Assembly (NCBI GenBank): GCA_000499405.2
Contig: HG738136.1
Location: 649,944 to 713,943, forward strand
Reading direction: 5' to 3'
DNA length: 64,000 bases
Source: Onchocerca volvulus
Taxonomy: Eukaryota > Nematoda > Chromadorea > Rhabditida > Onchocercidae
Made by a program: the position numbers and the translations under genes. The notes beneath the pieces were generated by a model. That model was not told the DNA's origin. It saw only the letters and a list, made by a program, of their open reading frames with translations, and did not search any database. Shown here in pieces: positions 24,154-36,679 of the stretch (the stretch's first letter is position 1; every line of letters starts with the position of its first letter).

Positions 24154-24484
24154 TTAATAAGTTTTCATTATCTGAGATACAACTAGAACTGATAAGCAAC
24201 CTCACTGAAACCAATGTTTTGTGTGCACAAATACTGAACAGAAATCAACATGTCCGCAAAAATGACTTAATTGTTTATGGATAGGTCAAACAAATGAAAT
24301 AAAGCAGATTCGACGAATAATTTGGCGTTAATCGACATAGACATAAAATGTTAACAATCATTTTACTTAACTTTAGCAGAAAAGGTATCTAAACTGGAAT
24401 AGCAAAACAAAAAAATTTAAGCAAATTTAATAGCATCGGAATATAACATTTATTCAATAATAACATTCATAATATACAATGAGA
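24154..24484 (-). other. TONSL-EXOSC3 intercistronic region
   Basis: A short gap of 331 bp between two same-strand genes. A minus-strand AATAAA (24454-24449) lies 31 bp after the TONSL stop, and TTGTATCTCAG (about 24175) offers an acceptor 20 bp before the EXOSC3 ATG. Poly(A) signal followed by a trans-splice site is the layout of a nematode operon, although the spacing is at the long end. Confidence 0.4.
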
Positions 24485-27400
24485 TCATTTCAAGCAAAAT
24501 TTGTATGAATCCGGCAGTGATTCTTCAATTTTCTGACGAAATTTATTGCTAAATTGAAATCTCACAGTACTGCTTGTAATTAAGGTTGCTTTAAGTACAT
24601 CAACTATTTCTTCTGGGTTCGCTTCCAGGCAGTTACAGTCAGCCAACAAAATTGTTGTAAAAGGCATCTGAAATAAAATAAAATTTGGTTTAAAGTCTAA
24701 AATGTTTTTCGTCCACTTTTTCCGACAGATTCCTTTGAAATGCATCATTTTCAACCAGATCAAATATTTAAGAATTTACTCTAGTGATCACTTTTGTTGA
24801 ATGAAGTAAAAACTTTATGAAATTTGAAACTGTATAAACAACTAAAAACTTAATTATAAATTCCAAAAACTTTATAAAATTTGAAACTGTATACACAACT
24901 AAAAACTTAATTATAAATTCCACTATTTATATCACAAAGTATTCATAAAACATACTTTAAAATGAAACTATAACACAATTTGAGGTATTTGACGTAGGTC
25001 ACATGAATAAAAAGTTCAAACAAATATCCGTCGTTTTCAACAAATGAATATTTTAGAAAAGAAAAACGGAAATACCTTATCAACTTTAATCTTCAGACAA
25101 ATTTCGATGATCGAACAAGTGGCTGTTGTTGCAGATAAATCCAAAAGCAGCATATTTGGACAATATGACAAAGACCATTGTATTATATGATCTGGATCAT
25201 GCAAATCATTGAGGGATAATTTCAAAGTTTCTAATTTCCCTTCCATTTCTGGCTGAAATTAAAGAATAATCGATACAAATTTATGCAAGTATTGCCTGCT
25301 ATATATAGATGATTCATTAATTTATAATATAGATTTGATCGACTCATTCTTAATAAATATAGCATTATGAATAATCACAGAAAGATTAGCCACGTGAATC
25401 AGTCATATTCCCTAACTATAAACCTCTCATGTTAGTAAATACACTGCACTAAGTAACCGGATATTCTTAATAATAAATTTGAAACCATAAAGGTTAACTA
25501 TCTACTGATAAAGATCAATATATTTTAAAATACAATGCTTATTTCACATTCAGTCAACAGGATTCGTAATACTAAGCTCCATTTCGCATGTCAATACATA
25601 TATCGCATGCTTTGAGAAAACAGTATTTCACTCATCATTGGAAATATATTTATGATTAACAATGGGTGAAATAATTAGCAAAACAGTAATTGACTAAAAA
25701 ATTAAGGTTCGTTACAAATTACAGATGAGACTAAAGTTTCAGCAACAGTCTCGTCTGATTTATTAAATTAAATAAACTACAGAAAATGAAATTTTAAGAG
25801 CCTACGAAAACATGCTACTGAATTAAATTCGGTTCAAAATATTAGCACTAATTAAATGAAAAATGATGTAATGCCGAAAAGCACATAATTCGTCGACTAA
25901 ATACCATCGACAAAAGAAAAAAAGTAAAAACAAAAATGAAAGATTAATCTCCTCTCCTTACCACATTATCTATTCTCGATACAGCCGTACAAGATAGATC
26001 TAAATATTTTAAGTTTCTACAAGCTTGAATTATTTCTGAAGCATAATCCGAATTGACTTCTGAATTAAAACTTAAATCCAGCACTTCCAGCAAAATTATT
26101 TCTGAAAAAAAGGTTGGTTCAAGAAATCTAGCAAAGTGATAGAAGTATTACCTCAACTAGCAGTTCTTTTACTTAAACTAAAATAAATTCCATTGTCAAA
26201 ATAAGCAGAAATGTAATTACTAGTGCTCATAACATAAACTCTAAATATGAAGCATTTACGTACTGATCAACACATAAACATAAACTCTAAATATGAAGCA
26301 TTTACGTACTGGTCAAAAAAATAATCTTAAAAATATAAAAAAGTTCACATTCATAGATAGTTGGGTAAAATGGAGTGTAAAATGAAAGCAAATATGGCTC
26401 ATGAAAAATATGCAAAGCACAGAATAAATATATTTGAGATATTTTTTCGTAAATAGCAATTTGTTTAACCTTTCCAAATATTTAAAGCTTACTTTTAATC
26501 TGTTGTATCAAACCATTTGCAACACTTTGGCTTATATTACAACAAGCAAGTTTAAGATCTGTAAGATTCGGACACAAACCAATGAAAGTAACCAGATAAT
26601 CGGAACCATTATCGCTGAGATTATTATAACTCAAATCTAATTTACTCAATGCGTCACAGACGGAATAATCACCAATCAACTGTCGAAGATATATACTGAA
26701 ATATTTAATGTTTTATAGCACTTTATTTCAGGAAACAATTCATAAAATGAAAGTAAGGTAAGCATTCCCTTCCAATGGATCATCAGATTGATTCGTCCAG
26801 AGATTTTTGGAAGAATGAAAAATCCATCTAGTCATATTTCTTAACGATTTCAGTAGTCTAAAAGTGAAGGAGCTCATATTATATGGCCTATTCTACGTAG
26901 CACTGTACATATTAAAAAAAAAAAAAGGATCTCCAATAATCTGAATGCAGTCACAACGCATTAAAAACTTTTGGCTTATGATAGAATTGATCAATAGTCA
27001 ATAATCTGATCATAAATCAAATTTTGCGAAAAATGAGCTTTAATAATATTACATATACCTTTTCAGAGCGCAACAAGATAAGTTCAGTAATGTAAGATGT
27101 CGAAGAACTTTTGAAATTAAATCAATAAATGAAGTTGATAGTGAATTGCCATCCAAATACAGTTCTAGTAGATTTGATTGTAAAACTTCGACAGCTGCAT
27201 AAACCGCATCATCTTGGCTAATATTCATTTCACGCAAATCCAGTGAACCATTCGTACTTTCCGAAAGTGCATGTAATATATTTGCCATTAATTCTATAAG
27301 ATGATACGATATTGTTCGCAATGTAAATTTTGATGTTAAAAGTATGTCCGAAATAAGAATGCACAAGAAGGGTAATATAAATTAAATAAAATGACAACAT

Positions 27401-30400
27401 CATCCCAAAACAAGAATTCCTTAGTCTTTTTCAAAGTCTTCTTATATCTTAAACTGGCCTTTTTGAAATACTATTATAATAATTTTGACATAATCAGAAA
27501 TAATGCTTTTAACAATATTCTTAAACATGGTTACTTCTCGCTCGTTTTGTATAAATTTGAGCAGCAGTAGGTTTTGCACAACCACTTATGATACATTCTA
27601 GTATTTTCTCATCTGTCAGCACCAACTCGATCGGTGTATCATCCGACAGTTCGCAATTATCGTGACATATTGTCATCGACTTATACTCCACATCACCTTT
27701 CAGTTCTTCTTCACAACGTTTCCGAATATCGCCTATGACGCAGGAACTGAAATCATAATGTTAGATGACAAAGTTCAACTAACTCGAAAAAACCTTCTTT
27801 TTTTTTTCAACAGAAAAGTGACAATATTTAATAATAATTAATGCAATGATAAACAGAGAAATTTCAACGATAAAATGCAGTAAGATTTTGTATTATATTA
27901 AAAACTTGCTAAGCAATAATAATGCTTATTAACCTTGCAAATGGCATCCCCTTAGTTTTCAAATGTGTGCCATCATCCTTCTTAATCATAATTTTTATAA
28001 AAAATTGATTTTTAACATTTGATGGATTAGAGGATGATAGTAATGATGAAATTCTGCATTCTCTTGAACTGCTGACAACCGCTAAGTTTCCTCTACCAGA
28101 ACGTTTGGAAGATTGCAACTCAGTATTTGAAGAGCTTCCATTTTGTGTTCTTCGTATTGCTGGACGCGAGATCATCACTATATCGTCATCTGAATCTTCT
28201 TCAGTATCTCTGAAAATGAATTTCAACATTAATTTTGAACGTAGCTTAACGAAAAGTAAATTAGTTGCTGCATAAAGCAAAATTAAATGGTATTACAGAA
28301 TGATTCCAACGAAATATATGCAAAAAAAATTTTATATTTCAAATATCCTAAGAATCTTCAGAAAGAAAGCACTAACTTCTCATACAATTGGCTGCTTTTG
28401 CTTTGTCTAGATTCTGGAGTAGGTTCAGACAATACAGCAGAATCAAAATTGCTATCATCACAAAAGTCAGTCGACAAATTTTGTTTCATTTGAGTGATTT
28501 TTTCCGCTAAAACTGATTCTCGTTTTAAATTTTAATGAGAATTTGAAACTTTAAAAATAATGGCTGCAGATTCTCCTCTACAATTATTTAAAAATTTCAT
28601 ATCCAATTATATGAATTCACAGCAATAATTAGTTGTATGAAATTCTCAACCATGATTTATAAAAATTCCTAAATTTTACAAAATTGCAAGCATTTGTTCT
28701 CTTCTAATTTATTATGCAAAAGCAGAATAACACATAAAGTAAAAAAAAAAAAAAAAAAAAAAAAAGAATAAGTGAAAGTCAAACCATTTTCAGCTCCTGC
28801 AGTTCGTTGCTTCTTTATTAATGTAGGCAAAGAACTGGATGAAAACGAAGATGAAGCTTGATGACTAGAAGGAAATTCTATTAAATCATCAATGCCAATA
28901 AGTGCGTCATCCAAAGTTGGTGACAAATGTCTTGTATGGCACGCTTCATCCATTTCACCCTATAATCTGGCAATTTAGATGACTCTTTAACAATTATAAG
29001 CGATGAATTGTGTTTATCAATTCTTACGAATTCTTTTTTACAAATTTTGTATGTCGATGCAAATATGCAGTAAGCAGTAAAGACAAATTTGGTTTAAAAT
29101 CAGTCTTTCTCTCGCGAATTTGTCATTTTCCTCCTCTCCGCTTTTTTTCCGCAAGGAAAAAAGATGTTGAATACAAGTTTTATGTATATTCAGCCTTCGT
29201 AAGAATTAATGAAACAGTTGTTCTCAAATTCCATCGCAGTACTTCATCATTAAATGGATAAACATCATTCAATTATGACGGCGGGTGTTCCAACAGATTC
29301 CAAGTCGACAAAATAATGTATCATATATTGACTAAGGAATTTGACTAACTTTATAAGATAAACAACTATTATCAGAATGATATTGGGAAGTTACAGAATT
29401 ATAAATGAAATAAAGCTGTACTAAATCCATATAGACGTTCACCAAGATACTTCATAATATAAATCATGCATCGTAGCAATATATCCAAACGAAGAATAAT
29501 GTACAAAAATAACCTCATAAAATGAAGTATCATCAATATCTAATCCATCCAGTAGAGCATTTATCCGATCATGTGTTGTTCCACGTCCCACAACATTCAT
29601 CGTTTCCCGATATTCATGCAAATTTGACACATTTGGATCGAGAATTTTCTCAGATGCGACGTTCGAATGCATTTTAAGTTTTGTTTTATCATTTAATTTG
29701 AGCTTTTTTGGTGGCGGCTCAGCATTTACTGTAATATTCACTGAAATAAATAAAAACTTGAAATTCCGCATAACTCAAAAGTGACAGCATAAAAAACTAC
29801 AAAACATCAAGAAATTGCACATTAAAGAACAATTCAAGAAAATGGCTGCCAAATCTTTCGGCAGTTAATACAGAGTACAATTTAAACAGGCCATCATTAG
29901 ACAAACAAAACCATTTCGAATAACGCAATTAACATAAACTTATAAAATCAATAAACGCTTTTCGATCTTAACATAAATATGAAAATCATTGAAAAATCGA
30001 AAAATTTTCGGCTTTAATTAGCTTGGAATTTAAAAATCAATTTTAATTCTAATATTTATAGATCAATGAATAAATTTTTGGTTAATTTTGTGAATGTGCA
30101 TTAATTTGAAATGAAAAGATTGTTTAAGTAATCTCCTTCGAAATTTAAAAGTTAAGTGATGAACTAGAAAATGTTCGATGTTAAAATTTTAAAGATAAAA
30201 GATTCAAGAAAATAAATTGGCTTCGATGTAATATAAACATCGAAAATAAACTACGAAACCTTCTTTTAGCTTCATTTCCATAATTGATGCAAGCTGTTTG
30301 GCTTCTTCCATAACATCATCTTCAACCATTCCCATTTTAATTGCGTTTCGAAAAAAATCAAGCGCAGTCCAATCATCACAATTTTTGATAGCAACGTTTG

Positions 30401-33400
30401 CTCCAAACTTCAATAACAAATCAACAATTGCTGTGGCACCTCGATCACATGCTTCCATTAATGGAGTTAGACCACCGCTATCCTGAAATCATCTAAAGAT
30501 TCAGAATTAAAAGGGATGAAAGAAGAGGAAGATAAAAAAAAAAAATTTTACAAATCGTCGATCAAACGTCACTATCTCTGCCAACTTCACTTCATTTTCT
30601 GGTAATGCATAATTTAAAAATCCGGAAGGAACGAAATATAAAAGTAAAAAAAAAAGAGGAAAACAGTGAATGCTAAATAAAAATAAGCAATGATTTCGAA
30701 ATCTTTGAATTAGGTATTCAATACGAAAAAGAATCTCATATTCCTGAATTAATAAATTTTACCATAAAAACAAATATCAGAAGAATAAAAAAAAATAGGA
30801 AAAAAAACGAAATAAACTTAAAAAAAAAGCATACAGTTCGTTCGCCATCAGCTGATAAAGTTCCTTCGTTTGATCGCAAATTAAGATTTGCACCAAATTT
30901 AACTAAAATCCGAACATTTTCAAATTTCAATGCTCCAACAGCTTCATGTAATGGTGTCCAGCCACCTTCATCGCGAGCATTTACATTGTAACCCTGAAAA
31001 ACTCCAACTCCACATAACGAATCATCAAGGAAATAAAAAAAAAAAAGAAAATAAGTGTATTGGAAAACATAAACTTTCAAAAGCATATAGCTAAGAAGAC
31101 TTCAATTAATTCCAATGAACTAAAGAATTCCGAGAAAAAAAACTTCAATCTTGATACTGAAGAAAAAAAAAATGAATGACATAATTCATAATTTAAAAGA
31201 ATCTTATCAGGGAAGTCATCAGAATTATACTAATTAAAGAGACTATTCAATCTTATTAAATTCGGTTACCGATGAATAACAAAAAATATCTTTTTCAGAA
31301 AAAGGGAAAAAATAATTATAGCAAACCATTTCTATTAGCATTTTCAAATATTGAGTATCATTACCACGAGCAGCTTCATGCATCCGTGTTTCGCCATATA
31401 AATTGATTTTCTTATCTTTTTCGGATCGAATGCGCTCTTTCATACTATGACGATTCGCTTCTTCTAAAATCCGAGGACATCATAAAGATTAAAAAAGTTT
31501 TCATCATTAGTCCATTTACATTCGTTAATTGTATGACGCAGTTATGATATCTAATACGTCAACATAACATAGAGTTTATAAGCTGGCAGAAATATTGCCG
31601 AGAATATTAGTGTATATATCACATTATATTATATATTATGAGGAAAACAATTGATTTTGCTTTAGTCCGTTACTGAAGTTAACCATTAGCATTGTTTTTT
31701 AGGATTGTAACTAAAATGATAACCATGTAATGCATTAAAACATATTATGCATTTTCTCTCTCATATATGACACACAGTATGCAGCACGATTATTTAATTA
31801 GAATGACATCTATTTGTTTTTGTTTGGATAAACCTGCAGAGTGTCCCAACAAAATAGCATTTATTGTTTGAATAACGTGAAATGAAATATAATTAAGCTA
31901 ACCGTTACAACGAGCCAAAATTTGTGTATCACTCAACTCATCCCATTTATCGATGAAATCTTCTTTTCCGTCATCATTTTTCGATTTCCCATCATCGTCA
32001 CCTTCTGCATCGTTGCCGAGACTCTCAAGTTTTGCTTCAATTTCTATACGCAAATTCTTGTCTACATCATTTTCATCCATATATGCTAACATGTTTTCAT
32101 ACAGAGTTTTCTAAAAAATCAAATTATTTGATAATTAGCATAAACTGAATATTATTTTTAATTTCAGTATTTTTCATGTCTTTTTGTATTTTAACATGCA
32201 ATATAGTGAATTATTTGAATTTTAATCTATGTAATCAAATATGTGATAGTCTAATTTCACAGAGTATAAACGAGATCAAAGCATAAAATAACTTGGTTAA
32301 TGAACTTCTAAAATATGTTTCAAAATTAATGAAAATATTCACTTTCTGATGATTGTAGATAGTAAGACACTCGGATTTCCGAAAGAATTCCAGAACTTCC
32401 TTCACTGTGAAAGAACCAGTACTAGCAGCAGTATTAGCAATACAAAGACTTGTATCCGCCTTCTGAAAATAATATAATTCTGAATAATCTTAAGAAGATG
32501 ATAAAAATCCAATTAAAATTTGTATTTCAAAGCCAGCTACTATCAAAAACCGCTAATCTATTCAATTCCATCTGCACTTACTTTTCGCAACTTTCCTAAT
32601 TATAAATAAATTACTCAAAAAAACCATACTGCCATAAAGCATAGTTGAACAGTTGGTATATCTGATTATTATACTTGGTATGTCTGATAACAAAGTCAAT
32701 ACTGATGAAACAAAAAATGTAGAATAGGAAAATTTATAAAAGTAACTGAATATAAGTCTTGGGGAATTTCTAATAGTTCAAATTTCACAAAAAATTTAAA
32801 TGAACTTTAAAAAAATTAATGTGTTTACCTTAGCATCGCATATATTCAAAGTGTTTTCAAGACTTTCAACTTCAACAAAGCAATTAAATGCCTCTTCGTA
32901 ACGATCCAACTCCTTAGCTGTTTCTGCTACAGATATCAAAGCTTTAATTTTATCTTCCGTTTGATGAGCATACGTTAACATTTGTTTGTAAAACTCGAGT
33001 GATATTTCACAAAATCCTGCCTGCACAACGGAATTCTTGTAAAATTGAAATCGTTTTTGTTTGCTTCAGAAGTTAATAAATTTAGGTTTAACAGTCGCAA
33101 AAAAGAGAAAACCATTAAAAAGATAAAGTATACTTCATATAAGCTGTCTGCAATTTTCTCATTGATTTTCATCTTAAAATGCTCATCGGCAGTTGACAGC
33201 ATTCTCAATCGCTCAATTGTTTTGTAGACTGAAATGACAAAATGAGAGAATCAACAAAAGAGAGATAAAGGAAGAGCGGAAGTGTATACACTGAATAAAA
33301 TAAAAGTTTAAAATGCATGAAGTGTTTCCGAAATTATTTGGAAATCCACTGAATTGCATTCAAAACTGGCATTCCGTGCCATAATTTATTGTTTCTTAAG

Positions 33401-36400
33401 ATATTCCGCATTCTTAATAAATTATTTGTTATAATTCAAAAGCAAGCATAGAAAAATTTCGTGCTGGCTGTCAGGATTTATATAATGGAAGCAATGATAT
33501 ACTAAAATCTCATCTAAATATTTTCAGCCAGCTAGCAGTGATTCTCACTCCTATTCTTTATCATCTTTTTTGCATAATAGTTTTTTACTGAAAAATATCT
33601 GATAGAATATAAGATTGCATGCTAAAAATCTCATAGATAGTCGAAAGTTTTATTTTAAAAAATTTTAATAAAAATATAATAACGAGCAATGAGACAATGA
33701 TAAAAAATGTTCAAATAAATGACAAAGCTATAAATACCAGAAGAAAATTCACTGGTAAAAAAACTAACTTGATGAATGAATGATAAGAAGAGAAAATGAT
33801 AAATCTTACTGGGAAATTAAAATCTTCAAGCTTCAATTTCTATTGATGAAATAAAAATTCACCTGTTACCAATAGCTGATAGAAGGATCTTTGGTCCTCA
33901 GCATCCAATTTTTCATGTCCTTTAGAAGCTAACATTGAAATGAGATCCCATTTTGCACCAACAAAATCTTTCGCCCTAATTTTTTCCTTCAAAATTAATA
34001 ATATTGAAATATTAATATACAATATTAAATCTTGATGTGATATAATTTTCTTTTTAAAGAAAATAATTTAAATGGGCATAATTTGTACCTGAGCTAAGAT
34101 TAATTTCGCTTCCCAAGATGCTTGCTGATTTAAATTAGTTGCCACATGAACTAACTCAATAGCTGTCTTTAAACGCTGATCTCCAGAAAAATTCATTTTT
34201 GAAAGTAAACAACGGTACTGCAAATCGTGATCACCAGCACGCCTGCAAAAAGATTTCGCTTTTACATCTGCAGTATGAAATATAATGCAACTCAAAATTT
34301 AACTTCATAAGAAAAAAGTAATAGAATGATATTCTTGTAATGTTTAGTTAAAAATAAAAAATTATCAGATTGATATAAATGACCATGTAAAAGACTGTCA
34401 AATAAAGAAAACTAAGAATCTCTATTTTTTTCATTCTTTTATTTTGAAAATTGAGAATCTAGAATCAGCATACTACACCCATATTCGCTAGCTTCGCTTG
34501 AAACAATGGATGGTGCTACTGTCGGAACATTAGACTGCAGATAATCGACAATCCCAATTCAATCAAAGATCCATTCATAGAGATATAAAATAATTCTAAA
34601 TAAATCTAATAAAATCGCAAAATAAACAGAAAATCCAATATAACATACGCCGCATAAGCCATTGCTGCATTATGATAACATAATGATAAACTTTGCAACT
34701 TCATTTTATCACATATCTGTGAAAGCACTTGTTGCAAACGAGCCTTTCTTGATCTCGAATCCTGTCCCATCTGTACGGCACTAAAGTAAATAAAATTAAA
34801 CTAAAACAGCAAAAAACCTAAAAAAAAAAAAAAGAAAAAAAAAAAAAACAACAACAAAGAACCAGCCTCTCAATTTAACTTCAGATAATGAAATTCAGAA
34901 AACAATTTTCGAAGTGAAAAGAATGCATAAATTATTACAAAAGTCTTATAAATTAATAAGCTGTAATGCATATTTTACTGAAATTGTGCATAACAACTGA
35001 TTTCCAACAGGACCCGATTGAATGTATTATGGTAATATATATTATCAAATGCTTATAGTAATACAGAACAAATCGAGCCAAATTTTAGATCTCAAGAAAA
35101 AAATTTGAAGTACTTCACAATAATATCTCATCTTATAGTCAAATATACCATTCAGTCTATGAATGAATGATATGATGCCAGTTAATCTATGATATTATTC
35201 CATATGAAATTGACAATTATATTCGCCGAGAATTGCTCCATTATCGGAATGATGGTATAATTGTGGATGATCGAGTGAATTTGCTAACAATAATGATCTC
35301 AATAAACTCAAGTTAATTAAAAAGGACACAAATCTTAACTTACTCTTTATCGCAATCAATATCTAGGGCATGCTTTGATAAATAAGTAAGACTTCTTTCA
35401 CACCACTGTTTAGCCTAAGAACACGCTGATTATCATCAAATGCATTGAGATTTTTGATATGATTCCGACAAAATTTGAAAAAAAATGAAACAAAAACTTT
35501 TTTTTAAATGATATAGTGATATTTTTTCCAAGTATATTTGAAAATAAAACAAAAAAGATATTACTTTTTTCAATAATAATTCCTGTTTTGCACTGGAATT
35601 CAGATAGATTTGTAGATGAAGCCAACCAAGCACATGATATGCAAGCTGGATGAAGTGGACATTTCCAGACTTATTCGCTGCTTCCAAATATTTTTTCCCA
35701 TGCTCTAAAGCCTTAGTATTTTCTTGGATACCTAAAAAAAAGTAGCGAATTTCATGTAAGATAATTAATAGATACATTATTTTCAAAGTATAATAACGAC
35801 AATATGGTATTCTGAAGATATTTGAAATAATCAGTTTTTGATTATCAATAAAAAGCTTTTGCTCTTCAATAGAACGATATAAAAAACAGCATTAATAATG
35901 TAATTTAAACAGATAAAGCAACTGACGCATGATCAAACGCTGATGTTTAAAAATAAAAATCAAATACGCAACAGGTCATCGGCCAAATTGCCAATATAAA
36001 TTAAAATTATGTTCAAATAATTAGCACAAGAATTTTGTGAAAAAATATACTCGGATCAACGAGAATTTCTGCAATAGCTCGATGAGCAAAGACGGCATTT
36101 TCACAAATTTTTAGTTTTTCAGCAAGTTCCACACTTTTTCGATAATAACTTAATGCATCGTGCAAATCACCGATTCGTCGATACTCATCGCCAAGTTCAA
36201 CACAGAGATCGCACACTCGTCGATCATCTTTTTGTCTTGCTGACTTTTGCAATTGCCTTTCTAATTCTGCAAATAGCAAATTCTAAAATAAAATTATTAT
36301 CAACACATAATGAACTCATTACTCATGGGTCTCCCAGATCTAAAAATGAAAAAATTCCAGATTTAATTAGACCTAAATTATTATCAACACATAATGAACT

Positions 36401-36607
36401 CATTACTCATGGGTCTCCCAGATCTAAAAATGAAAAAATTCCAGATTTAATTAGACCTTAGTACTTAATGCCTCTATGACTTCTGTTTAGATTCTTGTCT
36501 AATTTGGAGAATTCAACTTATGCTATTGTTAATTTTAACATATTAAAACCAAATATTTTACCATCATTTTTTTTTCACACTTAATTAAATAAGCACATCA
36601 ACGTATC

Positions 36608-36642
<35 letters not shown>

Positions 36643-36679
36643 GGATGTACTCATTTTCTCTTCGTTTCTTCTTCGGCAT
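24485..36679 (-). CDS. TONSL: Tonsoku-like protein, replication-fork repair
   Basis: 24 exons, all in phase, 1331 aa (vertebrate TONSL is about 1380): 36679-36640, 36266-36051, 35731-35565, 35414-35344, 34780-34649, 34242-34089, 33986-33863, 33228-33134, 33020-32829, 32462-32343, 32110-31903, 31463-31327, 30993-30835, 30482-30260, 29740-29514, 28959-28785, 28506-28377, 28209-27934, 27746-27535, 27293-27059, 26695-26493, 26101-25962, 25252-25076 and 24667-24485. Domains: TPR array (about 10-430; e.g. YRRIGDLHDALSYYRKSVELA); acidic segment; three ankyrin repeats (about 515-680; ETRMHEAARGND, GGWTPLHEAV, GLTPLMEACDRGATAIVDLLL); Ser/acidic linker; ubiquitin-like part; C-terminal leucine-rich repeats (about 1020-1331; LSKLDLSYNNLSD). 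In other animals TONSL pairs with MMS22L, reads new histone H4 and loads RAD51. Confidence 0.95.
24808..24921. repeat. 57-bp tandem duplication, two copies
   Basis: Two near-identical copies (from 24808 and 24865), each containing TTTGAAACTGTATA and CTTAATTATAAATTCC, lie in the last intron of TONSL. There are few differences, so the duplication is recent. Confidence 0.85.
26232..26316. repeat. 46-bp spaced direct repeat, two copies
   Basis: Copies start at 26232 and 26278, each with CTCTAAATATGAAGCATTTA then CGTACTG. They differ by about one base and lie in a TONSL intron. Confidence 0.85.
36290..36458. repeat. Perfect 84-bp tandem duplication in TONSL intron 1
   Basis: Two identical 84-bp units, period checked at CAACACATAATG (36301 and 36385). 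The unit length is a multiple of three and is open in one plus-strand frame, which produces a misleading open frame there. The lack of differences implies a very recent event or an assembly artefact. Confidence 0.9.
36610..36638. repeat. (TA)n microsatellite touching the TONSL exon 1 donor
   Basis: About 14 TA units begin inside the splice donor of TONSL exon 1 (minus: CAAG|GTATATATAT...). Confidence 0.9.

Noticed and set aside
34450..34540. Open segment after TTATCTGCAG as an extra TONSL exon
   Set aside because: Its open frame does not match the phase of exon 5; joining exon 5 to 34242 is in phase and gives family-like sequence.
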